A DNA stretch of 64,000 nt, from NCBI GenBank assembly GCA_051453625.1, contig JBOZIK010000001.1:31779645-31843644 (forward strand). Direction: 5' to 3'. Positions 33,480 through 44,898 of the stretch are shown in pieces. This DNA is from Welwitschia mirabilis. Lineage: Eukaryota; Gnetophyta; Gnetopsida; Welwitschiales. The notes below the pieces were generated by a model that was not told where the DNA came from, made no database searches, and saw only the letters and a program-made list of their open reading frames with translations. Both the position numbers and the translations under genes were made by a program. The first letter of the stretch is position 1. Each line of letters begins with the position of its first letter.

Positions 33480-36400
33480 ATAAGCAATCTTCTAGCAACT
33501 CTCATCCACCTAAGGCATTACATCATAAAAAGTTTAAGGATCCATATAAATGGCTAACTAAGAAGCCTAATTAAACTCAGCTAAATAAGAAGTAAGTTTA
33601 GTATATTACTACTCTAAAAAAAACAAATATAAGTGATCATTATGCGAAAGAAAAGATCATATCATAGATTTCTATTGCATACCTTAGGGGAAGATGAAAT
33701 ATATGGCTAACAATGCATTTATTAAATATTTTAAATTCCTTGATAATAAAAATTTTGAGTCACACATAATTTTTATTAACTCTAACTTTGTAGATATGAG
33801 TAAGAACATACCTATTTATAATTGTGGATTCTTGACATAGATGTTGTTCATTATATGAACTATAGATGTGATTATTTTGATGATTTTCTCATAGCACTAG
33901 GTTAGATTTATTTGGCAAATAGAACTCTAGTTCTAGTGGAATCCTATGATTTTATTACCCTTAACTTGACATTTCTCTCTTCATAGACTCTTTTTAATGT
34001 TCTATATGTGTCTTCTTTAAGGTTATATATTTTATCATTTTGACTTTGGTATGAGAATATCACTCAATGACTAAGCACTTAGTGGACATTTATAATTTCA
34101 ATCAATAACTAATTATGAAAGGCTACATAAGTAAAAATATTATTTGTCTTTAAGGTTATGTCAAAATATAAGAGACTACTTAAATAATTTCTCAAGATGA
34201 GTTCTCTTCCTTGCTACTATGGTATCCTTAACTAGGACATCCTACTTCTTGCATTATGAATGTAGTGCATAAGAAGGCCACTAGCTTTTTTTGTCCATTA
34301 CATAGGCATTTTCTTAATGCGAAGAATGTCTAATGGGTAAAGAAACTAAAGAATGGTTTGTATTAAGTAAGTGACATGTTGATTAAAAAGTTGTACTTAT
34401 TGATAGTGATTTATATGAATGTATGCTAGTTTCCATTCTTCATGGATTTTTTAACTTTATCTTTTTATTGATGACTATTCCTAGATGACTTGGGTTTATT
34501 TTATTAAGTTCAAATCATAGACTTTAGACATTTTCAAAAATTTTAAATTCAAAACCAAAAAGAAAGCCAATTGTATAATTAAGATTTTTCACTCTAATAA
34601 TGGTGTTGAGTATACATCTACTAAGTTTAAAAACTGTCTTACTTATAAAGGAATTTATCATTTAAAGACATATATTGGGATACCTTAACAAAATTACATC
34701 ATTATATAATTTAATTGCATATTTATGGATATGACACATTCCATGATGTAATTTAATGGGTTTAAGACCTATTCTTAAGGTGAGTCAATGAATACAATTA
34801 TACTTCTTAATAATTACATCAGTCGATATACTAAAAAAGGAGTATTTATAGGTAAGAATTGATATGGATTCAAGCTGAAATTGCACCACTTTTAGTATTT
34901 TATTACAAGTGCTATGTCCATATTTCATAGGAACATTGTAATAAATTTGGAGTACATGCTCATATCAGCATCTTTATAGGATATCCAATTAATTAGAAAG
35001 GTTATCAAGTTTATTCACCAAAGCATTAAAAGAGAAATGTTTCTTGTAACATCATCTTTTTAGAGACTTTGATTAATGATTTTCAACTTGATCTTTCAAA
35101 GCTTCATCCTTGCTCTAACCTAGTAACCATTTTGGATGCTTAATATCCTATAGTTAAGGGGGAAGATATAGCCATCAATCCTACTTTAATTACTTATATT
35201 AGTATGACTTCTTTGTAACCTATAGGAATTGAGTAATCAGTGCTTTACACATAATTAATCATGGTTCTAGTAGCAATTCAGCAAGTTCTCCAACTAAAGA
35301 AATTGAGATTACCTATAGGCAACATTTAAGTACTTGGTTATAATATACTCTCTAAGACATTAGTAATGATTACAAGGGTAACATTAGAACTAGACATGGC
35401 TTACATACATCTCATAATAATGATGATCATAGTCTTCATTTAAATTTTGATGGTGAAGCAACCTCGTTTAAAAATGCTATTCAACATCATCATTGAATAA
35501 ATGTCATGTAATATGAATATAACAATCTTATTAAAAATGACACTTAGAAGTTAATAAAACCTCTGTTGGGATGTAGAACATTATCACAAATAGGTTTTCT
35601 ATAAAAATTATAATACAACTAACACTCTTGAGTGACATAAAGCTTAGTTTATTGTTGTAGGCCTATGACAAAAGAAAGAACTTGACTATAATGAAGTCTT
35701 TACTTCAACAAAAAAATGGAATACAATTATAATGCTAATTGCCTTGGTAACAAGATAGGGATGGAAGCTTGATCAATTGGATGTAAAGATTGTCTTTCTT
35801 TATGGATACATAAAAGAAGAAATCTACATGATGCAAACAAAGGTTTTTAAAGAAAAGGCAAAGAACAGAAGGTGTATAGATTGATCAAGAATATCTTTAT
35901 ACACTAAGATTACAAATTATTTAAATTTTATTAAATTTAAATTATGTAATTATCAATATGTAGATGCCACATTATTTAACAAATCTAATAAACACATAAT
36001 GGTATATGTAGATAATATGCTAATAACTAGAAGTGATGAAGAAGATGTGAAATGAACAAAAATCACATTGAGCAAGGCATTTAAGATTTTTTATCCTAAA
36101 TTGATTAGATTCTACCTAAGTGTAAAAATTATTCATCAAAAGGATGGAATATTCTTAATGTAAAATAAGTACATCAGAGGTCTAATCCAAAAATTTAGAC
36201 TAGAAGATGTAAAAGAAGCTATAATAAGAGAAAAATGTCAAGATATCTATTAAGGAATACTCAGAACCTACAAATAAAATAGAATACAAAAGTATAGTAG
36301 AAATTCTAATTTATATAAATATCACTAGACCAAACATATCATATGTTATTAATGTGTTATTAAGATATATTTATATCCCAAGGTCACTTATTTGAACACT

Positions 36401-36760
36401 GTGAAGAGAATACCGATATACCTAAAGAAGGCACAAGAGTTAGATCTCACCTATAAAAGAAACTCTTAATTCATTCTCAATGTATATTCTAACTCATATT
36501 TAAATAGAGAAANNNNNNNNNNNNNNNNNNNATTAGGGCATGTCATATTCTTGGGAACATTACCTCTATCTTAGTAATTAAAGCATTTAAGAACTATAAC
36601 ATGATTGTTTGCCAAAGTCAAATATATAGCTATTTCTAAATAATGTAGAGAAATCAAATGGTTGAGAAAACTTTTAGAAGTAGTGAACGTTAAATAGACT
36701 AAGACAACAAAACTCTTCATCAAAATCAGTCAACAATTTGCATAGTAAAAGACCTAATGC
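33480..36760 (+). pseudogene. Ty1/copia polyprotein remnant (gag C-terminus, INT, RT, RNase H)
   Basis: Order integrase before RT identifies Ty1/copia. A zinc-knuckle relic (K-D-H-I-I-D-x-Y-C) lies near 33650. The GAG-pre-integrase motif L-G-H-P-T-S is near 34235. The integrase core follows: F-I-D-D-Y-S near 34461, M-T-W-V-Y-F-I-K-F-K, then H-S-N-N-G-V-E-Y at 34590, where the catalytic Asp of S-D-N-G is Asn. RT spans about 35560-36130: L-D-Y-N-E-V-F-T near 35680, then V-Y-V-D-N at 36002-36016, where the catalytic Y-V-D-D has become Y-V-D-N. RNase H near 36590-36690 reads V-K-Y-I-A-I-S-K and E-I-K-W-L-R-K-L-L. A 19-N gap sits at 36513-36531. Many stops and deletions; dead. Confidence 0.85.
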
Positions 36761-36879
36761 ACTATAACAAAACAAAATACTCTTACATTGGGGTCCATAA
36801 AATTAGGAAACTCATATAGAATGAAAGTACTATACTAGTATACTATCTGACTATAGAATAAACTATCAATTTTCTTATC

Positions 36880-37460
36880 TAATTACTTGGTTGAAAGAAG
36901 TTCTAGTATTTCTAACCTAAAACTAGATTGACAATCATGAGTTGAATCAAACTCATTTCTTTCTTGTAAATTATGGGTTTTATTTGACTTGTGAGTCTTT
37001 GATTTAAGTTGCACCTAATTTTACTACTACAGGATGTGTAATACAAATATGGCCTAGTACTATGAGATGTGTAGTACATGTTTTGGCTTAGCATTATGGA
37101 ATGTTTAATGCACATAATAACCCTATTTGCTATGAGATGTTTAGCATCAAATTGACTACCTCTTTAATAAAGTAGTCCACTAAGATGAAAACTCCTTTTT
37201 AGAGGTTTTACTAGAGTTCATATTCCCATGTCTTTCTATTGGATACTCTAGTTTTTTCTTGGAATGTATTTCTACATTAAGGTTGGATTAGTAAGACTTA
37301 TGCACATCATGGTTCCATTCTTAGGGATACGTAAAACCCTAGTGGTATGAGTGTCTTTATAAAGAAATCTCTTCATGTATAATGAGAGGAGGAAAAATAA
37401 AACTTATGTTTTGAAAAATCTTGTGTCATTGTCTTGATACTCTTATTTCTCAATAATATA
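36880..37460 (+). repeat. Probable 3' LTR of the copia remnant
   Basis: Follows RNase H. It contains TATAAA (37359-37364), a post-TATA purine-rich segment (GAGAGGAGG) and AATAAA near 37398, the usual content of copia LTRs. I could not locate a matching 5' LTR or a clean PPT, so the edges are approximate. Confidence 0.5.
37015..37150 (+). repeat. Imperfect 33-36-bp minisatellite, about four units
   Basis: The phrase ATGTGTAATA / ATGTGTAGTA / ATGTTTAATG / ATGTTTAGCA recurs at 37034, 37067, 37101 and 37137, with related flanks (CTATGAGATG, GCATTATGGA). Spacing is 33, 34 and 36 bp. It lies in the probable U3 of the copia LTR. Confidence 0.65.
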
Positions 37461-40400
37461 CAATATAAAATTAAAGTTTTAAATTCATTACTTTATTAAT
37501 AGAAGTTAAAGATACTACTAGTTAAATTAGCATCTTTTTAATAGCAACATGTTAGTAGTATAATAATGAGAAAAGAGCTTATTTAGAGTGTGGGCAAGTA
37601 TTTATCAAACTAGAGAATATAGGATTTACAAGATCTAAAATTTTTTAAGATCAAGGATTCCAAATGTTAAAATAATTAACAACCTTATTGAACCAAAATA
37701 TAGTCTAAGATGTAAAAATATCATATAAGTTCATCCTCTAGTAAATTCTAGTTTTATAAGCATGTTATGATGAATTTGTACCACATTTTAAAATTAAAAA
37801 ATCCTTAAAAAATTCTAAAACTATAGGTCTATATTGTTCTCAATCAAAATTTAATGCCCAAACTAGTGAAAATAAATTTTATTTTCTTATTGAGCACTTA
37901 TGTAGATGAAATCATCATTATACAAAAAGAATCCCAATTGTTTAGATACAAGAGAAACCAAGAGCTATTTCAACTTGCTTTTAGTACCTTTTTTAAAATT
38001 ATAACTTATATGATAATGAAGTAAAAATGAAGTTGATATCTTTAAAAAATGGATATATTATAAGTTCAAATGAAATATTTTTCTTATAGACATCTCTTTA
38101 TTCTATAGAGTATTGCCAAAGGTATTTTTGACATAAATCATACCCTATGTAAAGATTACTACATTTTTACGGCAGAAAATTTACCTTCTTCATCATGCCC
38201 TTATAAAGTCAAAAACTAATTTACTTGCTTTGTTTGAATAAAGAGACTAAAATCCCTATCTTTAAACCCTAAGAGATTAAACATACCATAGTAACATACA
38301 CTATTCTATCATAACATTATATTACATTATTTAGAAATTTTGTTGAAAGAATATTCACTCCAAAAAAGATACAAAGTTTTCATGTCAATCATGGATTATG
38401 CTTCTAGATTTGCTTGTATGGGAAAATCTTGTTTTAAGTGCTAAAGTACTAAAGAATGTCCTAAAAAACATATTCACTTCATTAAAGAGATTACCCAGAT
38501 ACTTATTAGAGTAATAAACCATATCAAATAAGAAGATGAAGGCAAAAAAGAAGAATAAATAAGATTAGACATCTACTCAAATCTTTGGCTCTAAATATAA
38601 GTGTATTATTTCACTAAGTGATCTGTTAATACTAATTGTTCAAGTGCCTATATCACCTTCTTATCATAAGCTAACTTCATGAAAGTAATTTACTAGAATA
38701 ACCATTATGCTTGCTAAAGTAAAAAAAAAAAAAAAAAAAAATGTAGCTCATCAAAGAGGAATTAGAATCCTTAGAAAAATGATAGAAAACTCAAGATAAA
38801 AGTTTGATTATGATTGAGATTAATCCTTATTATTATACATAAGAAAAATGAGTGGAATTTATGCAAAACCTTGAATCCAATGTGCACATTATATTAAATT
38901 AAGCAAAGCAATGGTATTTTACTTATGATTATTTCTATAACATTATAATATATAGTAAAATAATGGAATGTTTCATAGAAAAATAAGATAAAGAGATCTT
39001 ATAATAATTAGTAAACTCCTAGAGTAATGATCTAGATCAAGATGAACTTACAAAAAGTAATAAACTTATGGATATGTTAGTTAGGAACTAATTCTAGGAA
39101 ATTTTGTATTATGTCTATGGAGTAAAGATGAATAAAATAAAGAAGATAACTAGAGCAAAAATACAAAAAATAGATACAACAATCCTTAAGCAATAAAAAA
39201 AAATATTTTAAAGAAGCGGTCACTAAATAAAAACAGAAAAAAAAAATATAAGACCTAAGGAAAAAGTTGTTTAACATATTTGAAAAATATAGGATAAATA
39301 TCCTAAATGCATACATTCAACAAAAAGAAGAGTTAATAAAGTGAACATAGGAAAAACTCAATTTTTGAAATGAGGAGATTACACTCTAAGCCATCACAAA
39401 AGCAAATGTATCCTTATCATGATAATTCAACTCAAGGAAAGAAAATCAAGTATAAAAAATCTAAATTAGAGCATAAATAAATCTCCTGGGCCAAATTGCA
39501 TATATAGTGGAAGTGCATAAGTATCAAACTGATAGGACACTTAACATGAATTCATATGAAAACATTAATATTATCTTGTTAAAATATTACATTACATGAT
39601 AAAACAACTATTTCTTTCATGTGACATGCATGTAATTATAACACATGATTTGTAATTATCATAAGGGACTATGCATGTAAAAATAAAATTTCATGTGATG
39701 TGAAAAATGAAAAAATAATAAAATAAAAAGAAGTAATCTTTTATAAAAATTCATTTTATTTCTAAATACCATTCACAGCTCATACAAATAAGAAAGAGAA
39801 TTTTAGTCAAATTTACCCTAGTCATTTTTATTTAAAAAAAATTTTCCTTGAAAAGTTTATTACCGAAAATCATATCATATGGATGTAATTATGTAATTAA
39901 AATCTTGTTTCATTTTATATAAAATGTAAAATAACTTAAAATCAAAATATGGCACTTGGAAGACTAGATTCTTTAAATTCACATAGCAAACTATTTATCT
40001 TAAACAATATTTTTAATAAATTTCGATATGTTTGACTTGAAAGATATCTATTTAATTTTAATAAAAGGATTATAAAAGTCTTAAAATATTTAAATTATAT
40101 ATAAAATTAAAGATTAATTTATAAAAACTATCATGTAAATGTTTATATAATTAAAGTGATACTAAGTCAATGTCAAGTTGTTTTGACTGATAAAAAGAGG
40201 TAAAAAAAGGAAGAGAGAGAAAATTCAAAATAATGGACATAGAAATTCTTAAAACCTTAAAAATACTTAAAATATGTACTAGAAAAAGTTTCTATCAATA
40301 AAGATTGAATATTAAGTAGAATTGATTAACATTGATAGAAATAGTTCATCTGGGAAAAACTACAAAAATTACAGTCAACCCTAATTTAATTAGGAATATT

Positions 40401-43086
40401 AAGCAAACTAAAAAACTCGAAAATGCATGGATTGCATATTAGGAAGTATGAAAAAATCACTACAAGATAAGATCTTGAATTTTTAAAAAATACCAATAAT
40501 AATAGAGAAATTTTCTATGCAAAATCATGAAAATTAAGATTTCATAGTTTAGAAATGTTTCTAAGTAAAACTACAACTTTGACTATAAATGGTCAAAAAG
40601 GGATTTTAGAGAAAATTTGGATTTAAATAATTAATGATGAAAGTTTTTAAAGCATGATAGAAATTTACTAAAAAAATATTAGAACAATTTGAGTTTTTAA
40701 AAATGAGTGATGGTTAATACAAAACCTAAAATTCACTAGTCTACTTTGATTTTGAGAAAAGAAGAAAGAAAAGAAAACAATTCATGAAAAAATACATATT
40801 TTGTAAATAAATGTAAATAACATATTCAAAAATGATGCTACAATACCAAAACCATCACATTTCCACATCTGATTCATGCTTAACATGTGAGAACTATAAA
40901 CTGGTGCTACAATGCTAATGTAGTTATGAAAATTGCACTACAACACTGTAGGTAGTTTGAAATATTACTTTAAACTTTCAAAAGTTAAATTAACTCAATT
41001 TTATCTTTTATAACTTATGTTACATGAAAATACCAAACTTGACTAAATATAAATATAAAAATTATAGATCTAGAAATGCAAACTTATAGGTATTAATGTC
41101 CTTAAAGTTTATAATATCATACAATGTCATGAATCACATGTTAAAATGAGTTAAAATCATTGTATTATCAAGTGGATGAGTTATGATGATGTAAAAAGGA
41201 CTATGAATCATTTATAAAGGTGATAGATTTAATTGATCCTCTATGCTCTACATTTTTATCCTTGATCTTGACCTCCTAATCCTAGTTATCATGAATAGCC
41301 TAAATTTAGAGCATAATTCATTATTTTGAGCTCATTGAGTGTCTGAGATCCATATCACCCAAAAAAGATAAAAATACCTTCAGGAGTAGTATTATAATTT
41401 GAAAATTAATGTAAAATTATTTCTAGTGATACCTTATTTCATAAAAAATTTATGCTTCATCAAAAAGATAAGAAATGATAGTAAATCAATTTAGTGGCAT
41501 TGTAATAAATCATCGTCCTAGGTGATTTAACTTAAAGAGGAGAAGAATCAGGGATCTAAATAAAAAAATATAGCATTTAAAGAATAAAAAAATCATCTAA
41601 ATAATGTAACAAAGCATATAAAGTACTCAATGAGGCATGAAAAACCATTGAGAACCTTTGTATCGACCTTGAGGAGCTTTACTAAAAATAAGCAGAAATT
41701 TAAGTTAATTAAGTCCTAGAATAAGCTAAGCCATTTGGGCTTGGACAACCTATATAATGTGAATATATTATGAGACAATCTATCAAAAAAATCATTGTTA
41801 TCAATCCAATCATTGTGTGTCTACCAATGATGTCGATCTCAAAGAATAAATAAGAAATATGCTTAGATAGTATAGTTAACAAATTTTTATATTAATCAAT
41901 ATAATTTTACCAATATTTATTCATCCCCCTTGTAAATTTTATTGTTTTCAATGAATTAAATGAAATAATACATGTGTATGAGGTATTTGTATTTGTATTA
42001 TTTTCCAAAATAGTGAAACCTAGATTTGACATGATTTTTCCTTTGTGAAACATGGGATTTCTTACATGTTTAATTGTATCTTGAGTTTCTAATCTCCTTA
42101 AAACTTTTTAATAGGAAAATTACCCTTTAAAATATTTAATAAAATCTCTATTTTGTTTTACTTTTCTTTAAGCTAACCTAGGAAAATCATTCTAATTTAT
42201 TACTAAATTACTTTAAAAAATAACTAGATATTGAATCAAATACTAACTGGTTCTTTTATATTTTTTAAAGTAATTATCATATTAAGCATAAAATTTTTTT
42301 TCTTAAATCATGTAACATTTTTAGATGAATAATTTTGAATCTCTAACTAATATATTATTCAATTTATTTATGAGGATTCTCTAGTACTATAGTGAATTTC
42401 TTGTTATTCAAAGATACTAAAATTTTTCTTTCTTCTAATTCTTCTACCTTTTATGCTAGTTCTTGATTATTTATATTTAATTATTTAATTTTTCTTATTA
42501 GTTATATAATATTCTTAATAAACTTATCATTATTCCTTTCTTCTTTAAATCATCTTTTCTCTATATTCTCATGGTGCGAAATTTAAGCTTTAAGATTGTT
42601 ATCAAAATAAAAATATAGATAATGAATTAAGATTTTTGGCTAAATATTTATCTTATTATTTATCATTTTTACTTCTTCAAAAACTTCTACCATTAGATTT
42701 GGCTAGAGCTTATGAATTATGGGATTTTGAATCTTCTATTTTAGGCCAATTATTGTAATTTATTTTTCTAATTTGTAATTTTTATTTTAAAATTTAATTT
42801 TTTATCAAAAAATTTAAAGTTAATTTTGTAGTTGTTAAATATTCTTAGTCCTAAATTAGGTCTATTAGAATATTTTCTATTGTAATTAAATAATCTAATT
42901 TTTTAGAGATTCATTTTCTCTTCTTAAGTTCCTTAAATCTTTAATATTATTAAAAGTACTAATATTGTAAGAAATATTTATTGACTATAAATTCTTTTTT
43001 TAATAGAATAAAATATTTATAATTTCTAAAATTGTAACTTTGAATTCATTTATTAATATTTTTAAAGATTTCTAGTACTTGGCATT
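37461..43086. other. Unassigned AT-rich DNA
   Basis: No gene or element edge is recognised. A possible zinc-knuckle-like C-F-K-C near 38430 (+) is too weak to name. A run of 21 A lies at 38721-38741. From about 42350 to 43080 the minus strand reads as a broken, Lys/Glu/Asn/Leu-rich, coiled-coil-like stretch; it is the ancestral neighbour of 51635 onward, because element F was inserted between them. Confidence 0.35.
38721..38741 (+). repeat. Poly(A) run of 21
   Basis: An uninterrupted A21. Such runs can mark the 3' end of a LINE, SINE or processed copy, but no body is recognised upstream. Confidence 0.6.
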
Positions 43087-43091
43087 ATCAT
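43087..43091. repeat. Left target-site duplication of element F (ATCAT)
   Basis: ATCAT directly before the LTR TG at 43092; identical to 51630-51634 directly after the 3' LTR CA. Confidence 0.9.
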
Positions 43092-44402
43092 TGTTGCATT
43101 GCCAATTTGTAGTTATTTGATGGAGTTTTATGAGTTGTTTTGTAGGACTTTTATATAGGTTTAGGCGCAATTCTAAGGATTTCGGAGNNNNNNNNNNNNN
43201 NNNNNNNNNNNNNNNNNNNNNNNNNNNNNNNNNNNNNNNNNNNNNNNNNNNNNNNNNNNNNNNNNNNNNNNNNNNNNNNNNNNNNNNTATGAGTTGTTTT
43301 GTAGGACTTTTATATAGGTTTAGGTGAAATTCTAAGGATTTTAGAGATTCAATAGAAAATCTTGGTAATGTGTGATTCTTACCTAGATTTGATGTATTAA
43401 ACACACATTCTAATGTATATAGCTTTAGAGAAAGATTATTAACAAAAATACTAAGTTTGTCCTAAAAAATGATTAAAAAAGACTATCATCCCCTCCATCG
43501 TTTCCATGACAGGTAAGACAATGACACATTTGCATTCTAACGTGGACAACTGAGTTATCATTCTAAATCATCTTTTATCATAATTTGTCATCCCATTGTC
43601 ATACAGATGGTATTCAGGATGACACTAACATGTAACTGACTCTGACAGCGACTATTCACCATTTCTTCTATTTCTTAATTGTAAATGAGTGCACCTTACC
43701 ATGTTTTATATTGTCTTTTTATACTATATTTTCTTATAAATAGGNNNNNNNNNNNNNNNNNNNNNNNNNNNNNNNNNNNNNNNNNNNNNNNNNNNNNNNN
43801 NNNNNNNNNNNNNNNNNNNNNNNNNNNNNNNNNNNNNNNNNNNNTTGTCTTTTTATACTATATTTTCTTATAAATAGGTTCTTCTCATTATCGGAGATCA
43901 AAGGGTATGAGATCCATCTCGAGTATTATAAAAAGATATTTCTTTGGTAAAGGGTTATGTATCCTTAACTCAAATGTTGTTACTTTTCTTAATACAAAAA
44001 CCTTATTTTATTTTTGTGTTTACATGTTAGTTTCTTTAATGATCCTTGTGGGCTATATTGCCATTGATCCAGTGATAATTTCTTACATGANNNNNNNNNN
44101 NNNNNNNNNNNNNNNNNNNNNNNNNNNNNNNNNNNNNNNNNNNNNNNNNNNNNNNNNNNNNNNNNNNNNNNNNNNNNNNNNNNNNNNNNNNNNNNNNNNN
44201 NNNNNNNNNNNNNNNNNNNNNNNNNNNNNNNNNNNNNNNNNNNNNNNNNNNNNNNNNNNNNNNNNNNNNNNNNNNNNNNNNNNNNNNNNNNNNNNNNNNN
44301 NNNNNNNNNNNNNNNNNNNNNNNNNNNNNNNNNNNNNNNNNNATTTTATGAATGATAAAATCATTTTGAACTTAAGAACTTGCAGAAATACACACTATAA
44401 CT
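43092..44402 (+). repeat. 5' LTR of element F
   Basis: Begins TGTTGCATTGCC and ends just before the PBS. Three gaps (43188-43287, 43745-43844, 44091-44342) interrupt it; the first two are flanked by duplicated sequence (43129-43187/43288-43347 and 43711-43744/43845-43878). Hairpin modules lie near 43484-43525 and 43584-43625; TATAAATA is at 43735 and again, duplicated, at 43869. Confidence 0.87.
43869..43876 (+). promoter_or_regulatory. TATA box of 5' LTR F
   Basis: TATAAATA. It appears a second time at 43735-43742 only because of the duplicated gap flank. Confidence 0.6.
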
Positions 44403-44405
44403 AAT

Positions 44406-44423
44406 TAGCATTATTACCAGGGA
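44406..44423 (+). promoter_or_regulatory. Primer-binding site of element F
   Basis: TAGCATTATTACCAGGGA, a few bases after the LTR end. It is a tRNA-Asp-type site eroded mainly by transitions. Confidence 0.72.
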
Positions 44424-44459
44424 AGGCTATTGAGGAGTAAAAGGATTATCATTATTCGG

Positions 44460-44887
44460 GTAAGTATATCGGACCTTGGTTTAGTTATTTATATATAGTA
44501 ATATTATATTTTATTAGGAACTATAGGTTTTGTATGTGCAGATTTTTAGTTTCATTTTTTTCATATTTAGTTTTCTATAAAAATATAGTGGTCATTCCCT
44601 TTATCGTCCACATGATAGTCAAGATGATAGTGTATGATTTTTTCTTTTAGTTTTATTTTTAATTTTTTATTTTTTCGTAAAGAAATTAATTTCTAATCAT
44701 CTTCTCTAATGTCTGGATGATCAAGAGAATGACAGTCCTATTTTCTAAGTTTTTCACTTTTTGTTTCGGTTTCCATTTTATTTCTATTTTCTAGTTTCTA
44801 TGTGTTTCATCCCTTCTATCATCCTCATGATAGAAAGGATGATAGTTTGTTGTTTTTATCCTAGTTTTTGTTATTCATCATTTACAG
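44460..44887 (+). other. Putative leader intron of element F
   Basis: The donor reads CGG|GTAAGTATATC at 44460, a strong consensus. The acceptor is ATTTACAG ending at 44887, eleven bases before the gag ATG at 44899. Both edges are conserved in B. Three hairpin modules lie inside, near 44594, 44700 and 44816. Confidence 0.6.
44816..44845. repeat. Perfect hairpin module in the leader of element F
   Basis: CTATCATCC (44816-44824) and GGATGATAG (44837-44845) are perfect 9-bp arms around a 12-nt loop that itself contains the palindrome TCATGA. It is the clearest example of the module in the window. Confidence 0.85.
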
Positions 44888-44898
44888 GATACTATAAT

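Noticed and set aside
38400-38500. Possible gag zinc knuckle (C-F-K-C ... K-K-H)
   Set aside because: Spacing of the metal ligands is wrong and a stop falls inside; no capsid or protease sequence is adjacent.
42350-43080. Coiled-coil-like minus-strand coding remnant continuing at 51635-52560
   Set aside because: Lys/Glu/Leu/Ile-rich translation is easily produced by AT-rich DNA. I found no diagnostic motif of a copia gag linker, a pararetrovirus or a host gene.
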